Positions 18,947-27,129 of a stretch of DNA of 64,000 nt are shown piece by piece. Every line of letters starts with the position of its first letter. Position 1 is the first letter of the stretch. Origin of the DNA: an uncultured Actinomycetaceae bacterium. GTDB lineage: Bacteria > Actinomycetota > Actinomycetes > Actinomycetales > Actinomycetaceae. A program made the translations under genes and the position numbers. Location of the stretch: contig CABQJD010000001.1 in the NCBI GenBank assembly GCA_902464405.1, positions 62,001 to 126,000 on the forward strand, written 5' to 3'. The notes under the pieces were generated by a model. It was not told the origin of the DNA and did no database searches. It was given only the letters and a program-made list of their open reading frames with translations.

Positions 18947-20410
18947 CTAGGCTAAAAACTCAACGAGCTGAGCAGCAAGCCCTGTATAGTTTGCTGGAGT
19001 GAGAGCCAATAAACGTTTCTCCACTTCTTCTGGGATACCCAGCGAAAGAATGAATTCACGCATATCTTCTGCCGTGACGGCGTGCCCGCGAGTAAGCTCT
19101 TTGAGCCGCTCATAGGGATTGCCCATACCCTTTGCTCCCGCAATTGATGCTGCACGCATGGCCTGTTGAATTGGCTCACCGAGCACTTCCCAGGAAGCGT
19201 CGAGATCTTGTGCCATACGAGCTGCGCCTACATCAAGCCCGGCAACACCTCGACGCAGATTATCGAGCGCCAGCAGTGAATGCCCAAACGCTACGCCGAT
19301 ATTTCGCTGCGTGGTGGAATCCGTGAGGTCACGCTGCATACGGCTCGTCACGAGCGTAGAAGAAAGCGTATCGAACAAAGCACACGAAATTTCCAGATTA
19401 GCCTCGGCGTTTTCAAAACGAATCGGATTCACTTTGTGCGGCATTGTGGAAGATCCTGTGCTTCCTTGAGCCGCAAGATTTTGATGGAAATAGCCAAGTG
19501 AAATATATGCCCAAAAATCAGTGGCTAGATTATGGCAAATACGATTGAAATGCGCGATAGAGCCAAAAAGCTCTGCATCCCAATCATGGCTCTCAATCTG
19601 CGTAGTCAGCGGGTTCCACACCAAACCTAAGCTCTCTACGAAATCGTGAGAAAGTGCAATCCAATCAGCGCCAGGGATAGCTGCCAAATGCGCACCAAAC
19701 GTTCCCGTTGCCCCATTGATCTTGCCCATATATTCTTGAGCAGCCACATGCTTCAGCTGCCTCCCAAGGCGCCATGCAAATACGGCAATCTCTTTGCCGA
19801 GCGTAGTTGGGGTGGCTGTCTGCCCATGTGTGCGTGCGAGCATCGGCTGCTCGGCCGTTTCCTGAGCAAGGCTCGTCAGCTGCTGCACAAACGCTTCTGC
19901 AGCTGGATACCATACGTTCACTACAGCGTCACGCACAACCACAGCATACGAAAGATTATTGATATCTTCGCTCGTGCAGAAAATATGCACAATCTCGTGA
20001 ATCTGCGTAAGCGCTGTATCAGCACCTAACGGCTCGCCATCGACCACGGCCTCAGGCGCAGTATCTAAACGGCTCTTAATGAAATACTCCACCGCTTTGA
20101 CGTCGTGCTTCGTCTCAGCTTCGATCTCGGCAAGTTCGGCGATTTCTGCAGCACCAAAGCTATCTACAAGCCCTCGCAAATATGTTTTCTCTGCTTCGCT
20201 CAGTTCAGGAGCGCCTTCCAATACTCCACGTTCAAGCAGAAAGATCAGCCATTCCACTTCCACATAGATACGCGCTCGATTCAAAGCAGCTTCTGAAAGG
20301 TAGTTGACGAGAGGAGCCGCTACAGAACGGTAACGCCCATCAAGCGGGCCTAAAGCGATAGCTGGCGAAATTTCTGCAAGATTACCCATAGCTCCATTCT
20401 TCCACGTCAT
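18947..20410 (-). CDS. purB: Adenylosuccinate lyase
   Basis: A 487-aa fumarase-superfamily enzyme that removes fumarate from SAICAR and adenylosuccinate in purine synthesis. The signature GSSTMPHKVNP is present, as is TARTHGQTATPTTLG-type sequence around the catalytic His (ARTHGQTATPT). The N terminus (ALGPLDGRYRSV) and length match the E. coli-type PurB rather than the shorter Bacillus type. The start could be ATG 20410 or the ATG 21 nt further in (MGNLAEISPA). It diverges from rlmC over 49 bp. Confidence 0.95.
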   Translation of the reverse strand: MTWKNGAMGNLAEISPAIALGPLDGRYRSVAAPLVNYLSEAALNRARIYVEVEWLIFLLERGVLEGAPELSEAEKTYLRGLVDSFGAAEIAELAEIEAETKHDVKAVEYFIKSRLDTAPEAVVDGEPLGADTALTQIHEIVHIFCTSEDINNLSYAVVVRDAVVNVWYPAAEAFVQQLTSLAQETAEQPMLARTHGQTATPTTLGKEIAVFAWRLGRQLKHVAAQEYMGKINGATGTFGAHLAAIPGADWIALSHDFVESLGLVWNPLTTQIESHDWDAELFGSIAHFNRICHNLATDFWAYISLGYFHQNLAAQGSTGSSTMPHKVNPIRFENAEANLEISCALFDTLSSTLVTSRMQRDLTDSTTQRNIGVAFGHSLLALDNLRRGVAGLDVGAARMAQDLDASWEVLGEPIQQAMRAASIAGAKGMGNPYERLKELTRGHAVTAEDMREFILSLGIPEEVEKRLLALTPANYTGLAAQLVEFLA

Positions 20411-20459
20411 AGCATCGCGTATTTTTACGCCCTTAATATGAGACTTACTTTCTCAATAA

Positions 20460-21818
20460 ATGACCAATTCTAAGTGTGCATATTTCCCACTTCACCGTAT
20501 TGTTGTATCCATGACGCCAAATCCACAGCCTGCAATCAAGCGCCTTGCGATTGACTGCCCCTACTTTCGCCGCAATATCTGCCACTCCTGCGCGTGGCTC
20601 GATAAACCTTACGAAGAGCAGTTGGCAGCAAAACAGCAGCGAGCCAGCGAACTTTTAGAACCGTTCGCGAGCGCGAATGGCATCACATGGACAGCACCTT
20701 ATGCGTCATTTCCTGAAAATTTTCGCAATAAAGTGAAGCTCGCCGTCACTGGCTCAATTGCTCGCCCGAAACTCGGTATTCTCACCGATCCACGCACAGG
20801 AGCTGGCGCTGACCTACAAGAATGCCCACTCCCCACCCTTGGAATCCGCCAGGCTCTGCCTGAAATCACACACTTTATCACGCACGCCAAACTGCAGCCA
20901 TACAATATGCACACCAACGAAGGGGTGCTCAAGTATGTGATCGTGATGGAATCGCCACGAGGGGAGCTTATGATCCGATTCGTGGTGCGCAGACGCGGCG
21001 CTCAAGGAGCGATTTTCAAGCACTATTCGCTGCTCAAAGAAGCACTCCCCGCCTTACGGGTCTGCTCAATCAATGTGCAGCCACAGCATACGGCAATTAT
21101 TGAAGGGGAAGAGGAAATTATCGTCAGCCCAGGTGCCAACGCAAAAATCAGCCCTTGGCTTCCGATGGAGTTGAGGCTCGATGATTTTTCGCCTGCACAC
21201 ACTCTCCAGCTTGCCGTGACGCCGAAATCGTTTTTTCAAACAAACACTAGTGCTGCTGAAGTATTGTATCGTCGCGCACAAGATTGGCTTGCGGGAGTCA
21301 GCAGCGCGTGGGATCTCTACTGTGGCGTTGGCGGCTTCGGTCTAGCATTAGCAAGCAATCCACTCTCCACATCTAGGGCTGGGCGAAACTTTGAATCGGA
21401 ATCGTCACGCCCTGAAGCCGCTGGCGTGAAAGTGCCAGGCACGCAGGTAACGGGAGTGGAGGTGAGTATCGCCGCTATTGGCGCAGCGCGAGAAGCTGCA
21501 CAAGTAAATGGAGTGGCAAAGCACACTCGTTTTGTGGCAGCTGATGCTTACGACTGGGTATGCCAGCAGAAATCGAAAGAGCCACTGCCTGAAGCTATCA
21601 TCGTTAATCCTCCTCGACGAGGTATTGGGAAAGATTTGGCGGCGTGGCTCAACGAAAGTGGTGTGCCAAACGTACTTTATTCCTCATGTAACGCACAGAC
21701 CTTGGCACGCGATCTTGCCGATATGCCAGCCTACGCAATCACACACGCACAGGTAATTGATATGTTTGCACACACCAGCCACTTCGAGAGTGTCGTGTTA
21801 ATGTCGAGGACTGATTAG
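20460..21818 (+). CDS. rlmC: 23S rRNA (uracil-C5)-methyltransferase RlmC/RumB type
   Basis: A 452-aa TrmA-family enzyme without an N-terminal TRAM domain, as in RlmC, which makes m5U747 in 23S rRNA. CPYFRRNICHSC supplies three iron-sulfur Cys, a fourth is in LQECPLP, DLYCGVGGFGLALAS is SAM motif I, NPPRRGIG motif IV and YSSCNAQTLARDL holds the nucleophilic Cys. A 35-residue low-complexity insert follows motif I. ATG 20460 lacks an RBS (TACTTT lies 8 nt upstream); ATG 20511 (MTPNPQPAI) is an alternative. Its last codons are the left edge of the repeat island: degenerate copies of this 3' end recur at 27213 and 28190. Confidence 0.9.
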   Translation: MTNSKCAYFPLHRIVVSMTPNPQPAIKRLAIDCPYFRRNICHSCAWLDKPYEEQLAAKQQRASELLEPFASANGITWTAPYASFPENFRNKVKLAVTGSIARPKLGILTDPRTGAGADLQECPLPTLGIRQALPEITHFITHAKLQPYNMHTNEGVLKYVIVMESPRGELMIRFVVRRRGAQGAIFKHYSLLKEALPALRVCSINVQPQHTAIIEGEEEIIVSPGANAKISPWLPMELRLDDFSPAHTLQLAVTPKSFFQTNTSAAEVLYRRAQDWLAGVSSAWDLYCGVGGFGLALASNPLSTSRAGRNFESESSRPEAAGVKVPGTQVTGVEVSIAAIGAAREAAQVNGVAKHTRFVAADAYDWVCQQKSKEPLPEAIIVNPPRRGIGKDLAAWLNESGVPNVLYSSCNAQTLARDLADMPAYAITHAQVIDMFAHTSHFESVVLMSRTD

Positions 21819-22015
21819 GTGGGCGCATTTTAGGCTTTGTGTAGTAAGGCTTAGTGAGGGTAATCGTTAAAATGTTTAATGAGTGGCGGCTGTAAGCTGG
21901 GTTTTCGCGATTTTTGAACGTATTTTGGCTGTTTGAGAGAAGATATCAACGTTCTAGGGTCGAGTGCGCAGGATGTTAACGTTAAAAAGTGCACACACTT
22001 TGCACCCAACATATA
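21783..22015 (+). repeat. Island repeat copy R1 (rlmC 3' end plus downstream segment)
   Basis: This copy starts in the last codons of rlmC, whose end with the following bases CTGATTAGGTGGGCGCATTT recurs at 27253. Next come ATCGTTAAAATGTTTAATG and GGGTTTTCGCGATTTTTGA (shared with R2 and R3) and GTTAACGTTAAAAAGTGCAC plus ACTTTGCACCCA (shared with R2). The stretch from about 21865 to 22010 aligns with 25109-25255 with roughly four of five bases identical by eye. No gene lies in 21819-22118. Confidence 0.85.
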
Positions 22016-22083
22016 CGCTCATGAAAGCATCAACGCAATCACAGTAGACTCTCAAAATACCAGACGCCTATTGAAATCAATCT

Positions 22084-22108
22084 CATAGTATAATACTATG
22101 TATACATA
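22084..22108 (+). promoter_or_regulatory. Promoter with two palindromes before the RHH-methyltransferase-nuclease operon
   Basis: CATAGTATAATACTATG (22084-22100) is an 8-bp inverted repeat around one base and contains the -10 hexamer TATAAT (22089-22094). TATGTATACATA (22097-22108) is a second perfect palindrome. Dyads on a core promoter are the usual operators of ribbon-helix-helix repressors, so the first gene probably autoregulates the operon. Confidence 0.6.
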
Positions 22109-22130
22109 GAAGTATGAAATGAGGTTGTTT

Positions 22131-22319
22131 ATGTCGATAGCTCATAGCAAGACCAAGACTAAAAATAAGAAACTACTGCAAATTTATATAGAGCCAAATC
22201 TGCATAAAGCGTTGGGACAATACTGCTTGGATAAAGATACAAAAAACGCACCTGTAGTAAGGGAGATATTAGCTCGATTTCTTGAAAGTGAAGGATATTA
22301 TAAACGAGGTGACAAATAA
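22131..22319 (+). CDS. Small ribbon-helix-helix (CopG/Arc-like) protein
   Basis: A 62-aa protein from ATG 22131, chosen because GAGG lies 7 nt upstream (an in-frame ATG at 22119 is possible). A Lys-rich N terminus is followed by LLQIYIEPNLHKALGQYCL, the beta-strand and first helix of a ribbon-helix-helix fold, and then VVREILARFLESE as the second helix. It would bind the palindromes upstream. Its stop overlaps the methyltransferase start by one base (TAATG). In a restriction-modification setting it would act like a controller protein; this is inference. Confidence 0.7.
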   Translation: MSIAHSKTKTKNKKLLQIYIEPNLHKALGQYCLDKDTKNAPVVREILARFLESEGYYKRGDK

Positions 22320-23884
22320 TGGCTGATAATTCCAGTTTAGGTGCTGCTAGAAACGCTAAAAATGACGAATTTTATACACAATATAGCGATATAGAAGCCG
22401 AGATGAATGCCTATATTGAATATAACCCTGAAGTATTCAAAGATAAAACTATTCTTCTACCCTGTGATGATCCAGAATGGTCAAACTTTACTAAATATTT
22501 TGCCTCAAATTTCACAAGACTTGGTATAAAAAAGCTTATTTCAACCTCCTATGCTCAAGGAGCAGCAAATAAACAGCCCACACTATTTGAACTGATGTCG
22601 CCTTTGTATAATCCACAGCAACATGACACACACGGGAAACTTTTCACGTTAACTCGTGATACAGATGGCAATGGCACAGTTGATACTGACGACATTGAAT
22701 TTACAGGATATCTTGAAGGCGATGGCGATTTCAGAAGTAGCGAAGTAAAGAAACTCCGTGACGAGGCGGATATTGTTATTACAAATCCACCTTTTTCACT
22801 CTTTAGAGAATTTCTAGCGTGGATCTTAGAAGCCGATAAACAGTTTGTGATTTTAGGCAACATGAACGCTATAACGTATAAAGAAGTTTTTCCTTATTTA
22901 CAAGATAATGCTATATGGCTGGGATATAAGTCATTAAATCAAGATATGTATTTTAACGTGACGGATGAGTATAAGAATTGGCTTACTCAAAATAAAAAAG
23001 AAGGATCTGCTTACAAGATAGTAAATGGAATTGTTATGGGAAGATTAGCATCGGCGTGTTGGTTTACTAACGTTGACCACGGAAAGCGTCACGAGAATCT
23101 GATACTTGACACAATGGAGCATAATCTTAAATTCAACAAAAAATTGAAGAAAAAGCTTGAAAAAGAATACGGCAAGCTCGAGTATCCTCACTACGACAAC
23201 TATGATGCTATTGAAGTTCCGTTTACAGAATGCATTCCATCAGATTATGAAGCAGCTATGGGAGTCCCTATCACATTTCTTGATAAATGGAATCCAAAAC
23301 AGTTTGAAGTGATAGGCGCTGATTTTGAGCTTGCGAAACCAGAACCATTACCCGATGGAAAAACAGGCACGGGACGATTCTACGTGAGAGAGAAAGAGAG
23401 TACGGCGTTTGTACTCGCGCTTGGTCATACGGAGGAAGAAATGACACAAGCATTGCTCTCTATGGGTGTTCCAATTAGTCAAATGCAATGGATATCTGGC
23501 GTTATGGGTGTGCCTATTACATTTATGGATAAATATAATCCCGATCAGTTCGATATCGTAGCGTTTAGAAAAGGCGAAGATGGCAAAGACCTAGTCTTCA
23601 CGAGAGAGAGAGAGAGAGAGTACAACCGTACTTTCGTATCCTTGTACAACGTCGATTCCGGGGATGATAAAGAACGCCGAAGGAAAGATAAATGGGCATC
23701 CTACTTACGCGAGAATAACAATCACCCGCAAATAGAGCCTGTAGATTTATTTCATCCGCTCTGCATTACTAGCAGAGCGAAAGGTACGTTAAATGGAACT
23801 ATTAAGGGCAAAGAAACATATCGCAGAGTTTTAATTAAGTTGAAAACAGAGGCAGCTAGTTATGAAAACAACGCTTATAACTGA
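22319..23884 (+). CDS. EcoRI-family adenine-specific DNA methyltransferase
   Basis: A 521-aa protein of the EcoRI methylase family. The N terminus [19 protein letters not shown], the SAM-binding-like [12 protein letters not shown] (about 47-58) and the catalytic motif NPPF (156-159) are as expected for N6-adenine methylation. The last 200 residues carry two copies of MGVPITF-DKxNPxQF (314-329 and 396-411), a repeat seen in this family. Codon use is AT-rich compared with flanking genes, indicating transfer. A (GA)9.5 tract at codons 428-434 could cause phase variation. It overlaps the following nuclease gene by 23 bp, so modification and cutting are probably coupled. Confidence 0.88.
   Translation: MADNSSLGAARNAKNDEFYTQYSDIEAEMNAYIEYNPEVFKDKTILLPCDDPEWSNFTKYFASNFTRLGIKKLISTSYAQGAANKQPTLFELMSPLYNPQQHDTHGKLFTLTRDTDGNGTVDTDDIEFTGYLEGDGDFRSSEVKKLRDEADIVITNPPFSLFREFLAWILEADKQFVILGNMNAITYKEVFPYLQDNAIWLGYKSLNQDMYFNVTDEYKNWLTQNKKEGSAYKIVNGIVMGRLASACWFTNVDHGKRHENLILDTMEHNLKFNKKLKKKLEKEYGKLEYPHYDNYDAIEVPFTECIPSDYEAAMGVPITFLDKWNPKQFEVIGADFELAKPEPLPDGKTGTGRFYVREKESTAFVLALGHTEEEMTQALLSMGVPISQMQWISGVMGVPITFMDKYNPDQFDIVAFRKGEDGKDLVFTREREREYNRTFVSLYNVDSGDDKERRRKDKWASYLRENNNHPQIEPVDLFHPLCITSRAKGTLNGTIKGKETYRRVLIKLKTEAASYENNAYN
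23602..23620 (+). repeat. Dinucleotide (GA)9.5 tract inside the methyltransferase gene
   Basis: Nineteen bases of uninterrupted GA encode RERERE near residue 430. Gain or loss of a unit would shift the frame, remove the last 90 residues and disturb coupling to the overlapping nuclease gene. Confidence 0.9.
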
Positions 23885-25028
23885 TTGGACAGTTGAGGAT
23901 ATTTGCAAAGGCTTTATCTACGATAAAAACGAAGGTAAGGGTCTATTTGGCTTAGACGGTAAGCTTATTATTCAACCCGAATATCAAAGAAACTATATTT
24001 ATGGAGATGGCAAAAAGGACGTTGCTGTTGTAGATTCTTTGCTTAAAGGATACCCACTTGGCTTAATTTACTTTGTAAAGAATAATGACGGCACGTATGA
24101 AGTGTTAGATGGACAACAGCGTATTACGTCATTTGCACGTTTTGTCAGACAATCGTGTCCTTTTGCTGTTGAACGTGATGGCAAACCAAAATATTTCGAC
24201 AGTCTTGCTCAAGATGAGCAAGATTTCATTAGCAATACAAAACTTACCATTTATGTGTGTGAAGGAACACCTTCAGAAATTGAAGCATGGTTTGAAACGA
24301 TCAACATTGCCGGTGTTCCACTGGTAAAACAGGAACTACGAAATGCCGCTTATCATGGAAGCTTTGTAACGCTTGCCAAGGAAGAATTTTCAAACACTTC
24401 CAATTCTAAGATGAATATGTGGCAAACCTACGTAAAAGGCGATCCTAAGCGTCAAGCAATTCTTGAAACGGCTCTTGACTGGGTGAGCAATGGAAAAATT
24501 GACGATTATATGGCTCAGCATAGGAACGATTTAGATATTAAACAATTAAAAGACCACTTTGATACTGTGATAGATTGGGTAGATTCAATATTTGACTATA
24601 CGGGAAGTGAAATGTGCGGCCAAGAATGGGGTCGACTGTACACTACGTATCACAAAAATGCCTACAGCAAGGCTCATATTACAAAACGAGTATCTGCACT
24701 TATGGAAGATTCTCAAGTTCAAAACAAACGTGGCGTTATCGAGTATGTACTTGGAGGAGAATCCAATAAAACTCTTTTAAATGTACGAGTATTTGACGAA
24801 AAGACAAAAAAGCAAGTGTATACTCGCCAAACAGAAGATGCTAGGAAAAAAGATATATCAAATTGCCCTCTTTGTGCTTTGGGCAGTGACAACAATTCCA
24901 AACGTATCTATAAATTAAACGAAATGGACGCAGACCATGTAACAGCGTGGAGCAAAGGTGGTGCGACAGATGAGTCAAATTGCCAGATGCTTTGCAAAAC
25001 ACACAATAGAGCTAAAGGTAATAAGTGA
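23862..25028 (+). CDS. DUF262 (GmrSD-like) and HNH endonuclease domain protein
   Basis: A 388-aa protein. Residues 20-110 match DUF262, a ParB-like NTPase domain, with QPEYQRNY (38-45) and DGQQR (83-87). The C terminus (335-388) is an HNH nuclease: CPLC, then DADHV (His 359), ESNCQ (Asn 373) and CKTHN (His 381), a zinc-stabilised beta-beta-alpha metal site. DUF262 with a nuclease domain is the architecture of modification-sensing restriction enzymes such as GmrSD and SspE. Here it overlaps an EcoRI-family methyltransferase gene, so the pair probably forms a restriction-modification or phage-defence system in which the methylase marks self DNA. AT-rich codon use matches the methylase gene. Confidence 0.85.
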   Translation: MKTTLITDWTVEDICKGFIYDKNEGKGLFGLDGKLIIQPEYQRNYIYGDGKKDVAVVDSLLKGYPLGLIYFVKNNDGTYEVLDGQQRITSFARFVRQSCPFAVERDGKPKYFDSLAQDEQDFISNTKLTIYVCEGTPSEIEAWFETINIAGVPLVKQELRNAAYHGSFVTLAKEEFSNTSNSKMNMWQTYVKGDPKRQAILETALDWVSNGKIDDYMAQHRNDLDIKQLKDHFDTVIDWVDSIFDYTGSEMCGQEWGRLYTTYHKNAYSKAHITKRVSALMEDSQVQNKRGVIEYVLGGESNKTLLNVRVFDEKTKKQVYTRQTEDARKKDISNCPLCALGSDNNSKRIYKLNEMDADHVTAWSKGGATDESNCQMLCKTHNRAKGNK

Positions 25029-25084
25029 AAATTACATTTCAGTGCATAGACAAAATCAAAGAAGCAACTGACAACAAAAACTAG
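25025..25084 (+). other. Short ORF overlapping the nuclease stop, possible truncated fourth operon gene
   Basis: A GTG overlaps the HNH gene stop in the operon-typical GTGA arrangement and opens 19 codons ([19 protein letters not shown]) ending at TAG 25082-25084. Five bases later repeat R2 begins. It could be the 5' stub of a gene cut off by the repeat boundary, or chance. Confidence 0.3.
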
Positions 25085-25088
25085 GAAT

Positions 25089-25258
25089 CTTAACGATAGC
25101 TTTTCCTATCGTTAAAAGGTTTAGCGTGCGGCGGCTTTAATCTGGGTTTTCGCGGTTTTTGAGTGTGTTTTGGCTGTATGAGGAAACAAGTCGACGGTGT
25201 AGGGTTGAGTGTGCAGGGCGTTAACGTTAAAAGGTGCACCCACTTTGCACCCAGCTGG
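25089..25258 (+). repeat. Island repeat copy R2
   Basis: It opens with the perfect hairpin TTAACGATAG-CTTTTC-CTATCGTTAA, which may also end the upstream operon. It continues with AAAAGGTTTAGCG, GGGTTTTCGCGGTTTTTGAG and GTTAACGTTAAAAGGTGCAC plus CACTTTGCACCCA, parallel to R1. The whole stretch 25085-25359 holds no supported gene. Confidence 0.85.
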
Positions 25259-25359
25259 TGAAGTGGGAAAATACAGCTTGAAAGGTAAAATAAAAGGTAG
25301 GCTTTGCAGGTCAGGCAGACTTTGACAAGTTCTAAAAAATGCTCTCGAATGTGGGAGCA

Positions 25360-25736
25360 TTATTCTTGGTGGTTTTCTATCCATTGATAAAGATCGCTTT
25401 CATTGGCTTGATTAGATGCGACTTTGAGGATGATATCGATCAAATCTTCATCATTGTAAGAAAGCGTGATGCCATTGAGAGCTAGAAAGATTAGCATGGC
25501 GTGAGTGCCAATACTCTTATTGCCATCAATAAAAGGGTGGTTTTTGATCAAACCAAAGGCTAGCCGTGTGGCTTTATCCAGTAGTGAAGGAAAAAGTTCA
25601 CTTTTATCAAAAGTCTGTAGTGGAGTTTTTAGCGCAGAGTTGAGCATTCCCTCATCGCGAATACCTAACGAGCCACCACTTGTTTCAATCAGAGCTTGAT
25701 GAAGTCTAATACTTGATCTTGGGTTAGATACTTCAT
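25360..25736 (-). pseudogene. doc: Doc (death-on-curing, Fic fold) toxin gene with a frameshift
   Basis: From ATG 25736 the frame reads MKYLTQDQVL and then hits a stop after five more codons. The other frame supplies the rest of Doc: RLHQALIETSGGSLGIRDEG, then an open stretch to 25360 with the Fic motif HPFIDGNKSIG. One missing A (TTAGA for TTAAGA near 25707) restores one reading frame of about 125 aa, the usual Doc length. In addition the Arg of the family motif HPFxDGNKR is Ser here. Doc toxins phosphorylate EF-Tu; this copy is probably dead. The start overlaps the antitoxin stop by 4 nt (ATGA). Confidence 0.85.
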
Positions 25737-25975
25737 TTAGCTAATTCCTCATAGACTTTTGTATTCTTTTTGATGAACATATCCGATAAAGCCGTGACCT
25801 CATCATCAGCTGGAGCAGAAACCTCATCGGCTTTAGGGAACTCTAAAATCACATAGCGCGGAGAGTTGTTTTTTAGTATTACAGCTGAGCCGTATTTATC
25901 GACAAGACGAGCAACCTTTGAGAAGTTTTGATTGGCTTCAGAAATTGAAATCAGCGTATCTGTATTTACATTCAT
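25733..25975 (-). CDS. phd: Phd/YefM family antitoxin
   Basis: An 80-aa protein with the Phd N-terminal DNA-binding pattern ISISEANQNFSKVARLVDKYGSAVILKNN and PRYVILEF. The C-terminal part, which would bind the toxin, is acidic and ends in KKNTKVYEELAK. The ATG has AAGGAGG about 8 nt upstream. It is coupled to the broken doc gene and probably still represses its own promoter through the repeat at 26014-26033. Confidence 0.88.
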   Translation of the reverse strand: MNVNTDTLISISEANQNFSKVARLVDKYGSAVILKNNSPRYVILEFPKADEVSAPADDEVTALSDMFIKKNTKVYEELAK

Positions 25976-25984
25976 AACGATAGC

Positions 25985-26033
25985 CTCCTTTTAAGGAGAC
26001 TATACCCTATATTTTAGGATGAATCAATCCTAA
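25985..26033 (-). promoter_or_regulatory. phd-doc promoter with operator-like inverted repeats
   Basis: TTAGGAT (26014-26020) and ATCCTAA (26027-26033) form a 7-bp inverted repeat with a 6-nt spacer, a likely Phd operator. TATAGT-like sequence near 25999-26004 could be the -10. CTCCTT-TT-AAGGAG (25985-25998) is a second inverted repeat that would pair with the ribosome-binding site in the mRNA. Confidence 0.5.
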
Positions 26034-26185
26034 GTATTTCAAATCTACGTCATAACTATTAACTCAGAAAAGATGTGACAGGTGTCAATCGGAACTCATG
26101 GTTTGCCGATTGAGGCTGTATAAATACAACAGTCTTAGGTTGAGCATTAGACGGCAACGCTAGCAAAAATGCTCGCAAAAAATAC

Positions 26186-26216
26186 TTGACTATGACGTTG
26201 CGTAATACTTTATTCT
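26186..26216 (+). promoter_or_regulatory. MerR-type promoter with 19-bp spacer
   Basis: TTGACT (26186-26191) and TATTCT (26211-26216) are separated by 19 bp, the long spacing typical of promoters twisted open by MerR activators. The spacer contains the imperfect dyad TGACG-TTG-CGTAA. It drives the regulator gene itself. Confidence 0.6.
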
Positions 26217-26241
26217 ACTGATTAAGGAAGGAGGCGAGATA

Positions 26242-26967
26242 GTGAAAACAGTGAATGAAGTCAGCAAGATAGCAGGAATTAGTATTCGTACTCTTCAGTA
26301 TTACGACAAAATCGGTGTGTTAAAACCGTCCGCTTATTCGGAGTCAGGATATAGGTTGTATGGTGATGAGGATCTAAAGGTACTACAATCCATTTTGCTG
26401 TTTAAAGCTTTGGAATTTCCGCTCAAAGAAATTAAAGAAATAATAACCAGTGAGCATTTCGACAAAGATTTAGCGCTGGAACAACAAATCAAATTATTAA
26501 TCTTGAAAAAAGAGCATGTGGAAAATTTAATTCTTTTTGCAAAGGGATTAAAAGCATTGGGAGGTAACTATATGAACTTTACAGCATTTGACACAAGCAA
26601 AATTGATGAGTATGCCAGACAGGCAAAAGAGTATTGGGGAGATACACCGGAATTCAAGGAATTTGAAGCTAAAGAAAAAAGGAGAAACAGCGAGGAAACA
26701 AAAATGCTCCATCACCAACTCATGCTGATTTTTGCAGAATTTGGCAAGGTAAAATCACAACCCAGCGATTCAGTTGAAGTTCAGGCTTTGGTAAAGAAAC
26801 TGCAGGACTTTATTACAGCTAATTTCTATAAGTGTTCGAATGAGATTTTATCCGGACTTGGCAAGATGTATGCTTCTGGTGGTGATTTTACGAAAAATAT
26901 AGATGCGTTTGCAGGCGAAGGGACATCCGTATTTGTCAACAAGGCAATCGAATATTATTGCAAGTAA
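26242..26967 (+). CDS. MerR family regulator with TipAS antibiotic-recognition domain
   Basis: A 241-aa protein. Residues 1-70 are a MerR DNA-binding domain (SKIAGISIRTLQYYDKIGVL, then SGYRLYGDEDL), followed by a coiled-coil dimer helix. Residues about 125-241 match TipAS, the domain of TipA, SkgA and Mta that binds thiopeptides or other drugs. TipA-type regulators usually activate their own gene and efflux genes; no efflux gene is adjacent. The GTG start has GGAGG 8 nt upstream. Codon use is AT-rich and Firmicute-like, unlike the chromosome core, so it was probably acquired by transfer. A candidate autoregulated promoter lies upstream. Confidence 0.9.
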   Translation: MKTVNEVSKIAGISIRTLQYYDKIGVLKPSAYSESGYRLYGDEDLKVLQSILLFKALEFPLKEIKEIITSEHFDKDLALEQQIKLLILKKEHVENLILFAKGLKALGGNYMNFTAFDTSKIDEYARQAKEYWGDTPEFKEFEAKEKRRNSEETKMLHHQLMLIFAEFGKVKSQPSDSVEVQALVKKLQDFITANFYKCSNEILSGLGKMYASGGDFTKNIDAFAGEGTSVFVNKAIEYYCK

Positions 26968-27011
26968 GTTTTATATATCGAGTTATTGATTAAAAACACC
27001 TAATTAACTAA

Positions 27012-27062
27012 TGTAGTGCCCCCAAAAGTTGGACCAAAAATCTAACTTTTGGGGATCATTAC
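27012..27062 (+). mobile_element. Remnant terminus of an IS3-family (IS150-like) insertion sequence
   Basis: TGTAGTGCCCCCAAAAGTTG is the typical outer end of IS150-group elements. It runs into a hairpin: CCCCAAAAGTTGGA (27020-27033) pairs with TCTAACTTTTGGGG (27041-27054) with one mismatch, as in the leaders of these elements. No transposase follows, so only a fragment remains. It lies 45 bp after the MerR/TipAS gene. A terminator role cannot be excluded. Confidence 0.5.
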
Positions 27063-27129
27063 AAAAAGGTGCTTTAATTTTCTACCAGAATAAAAAATTG
27101 TTTTGTAGAAAATAGATTCTCAAACTTTT

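Noticed and set aside
25089..25117. TTAACGATAG hairpins as Rho-independent terminators
   Set aside because: Stems are AT-rich and no T-run follows; the same hairpin recurs as part of a repeat family, so a repeat border function is preferred.
25121..25384. An 87-codon minus-strand frame after the nuclease gene
   Set aside because: It runs through repeat R2 and has no RBS; the peptide looks like translated non-coding repeat.
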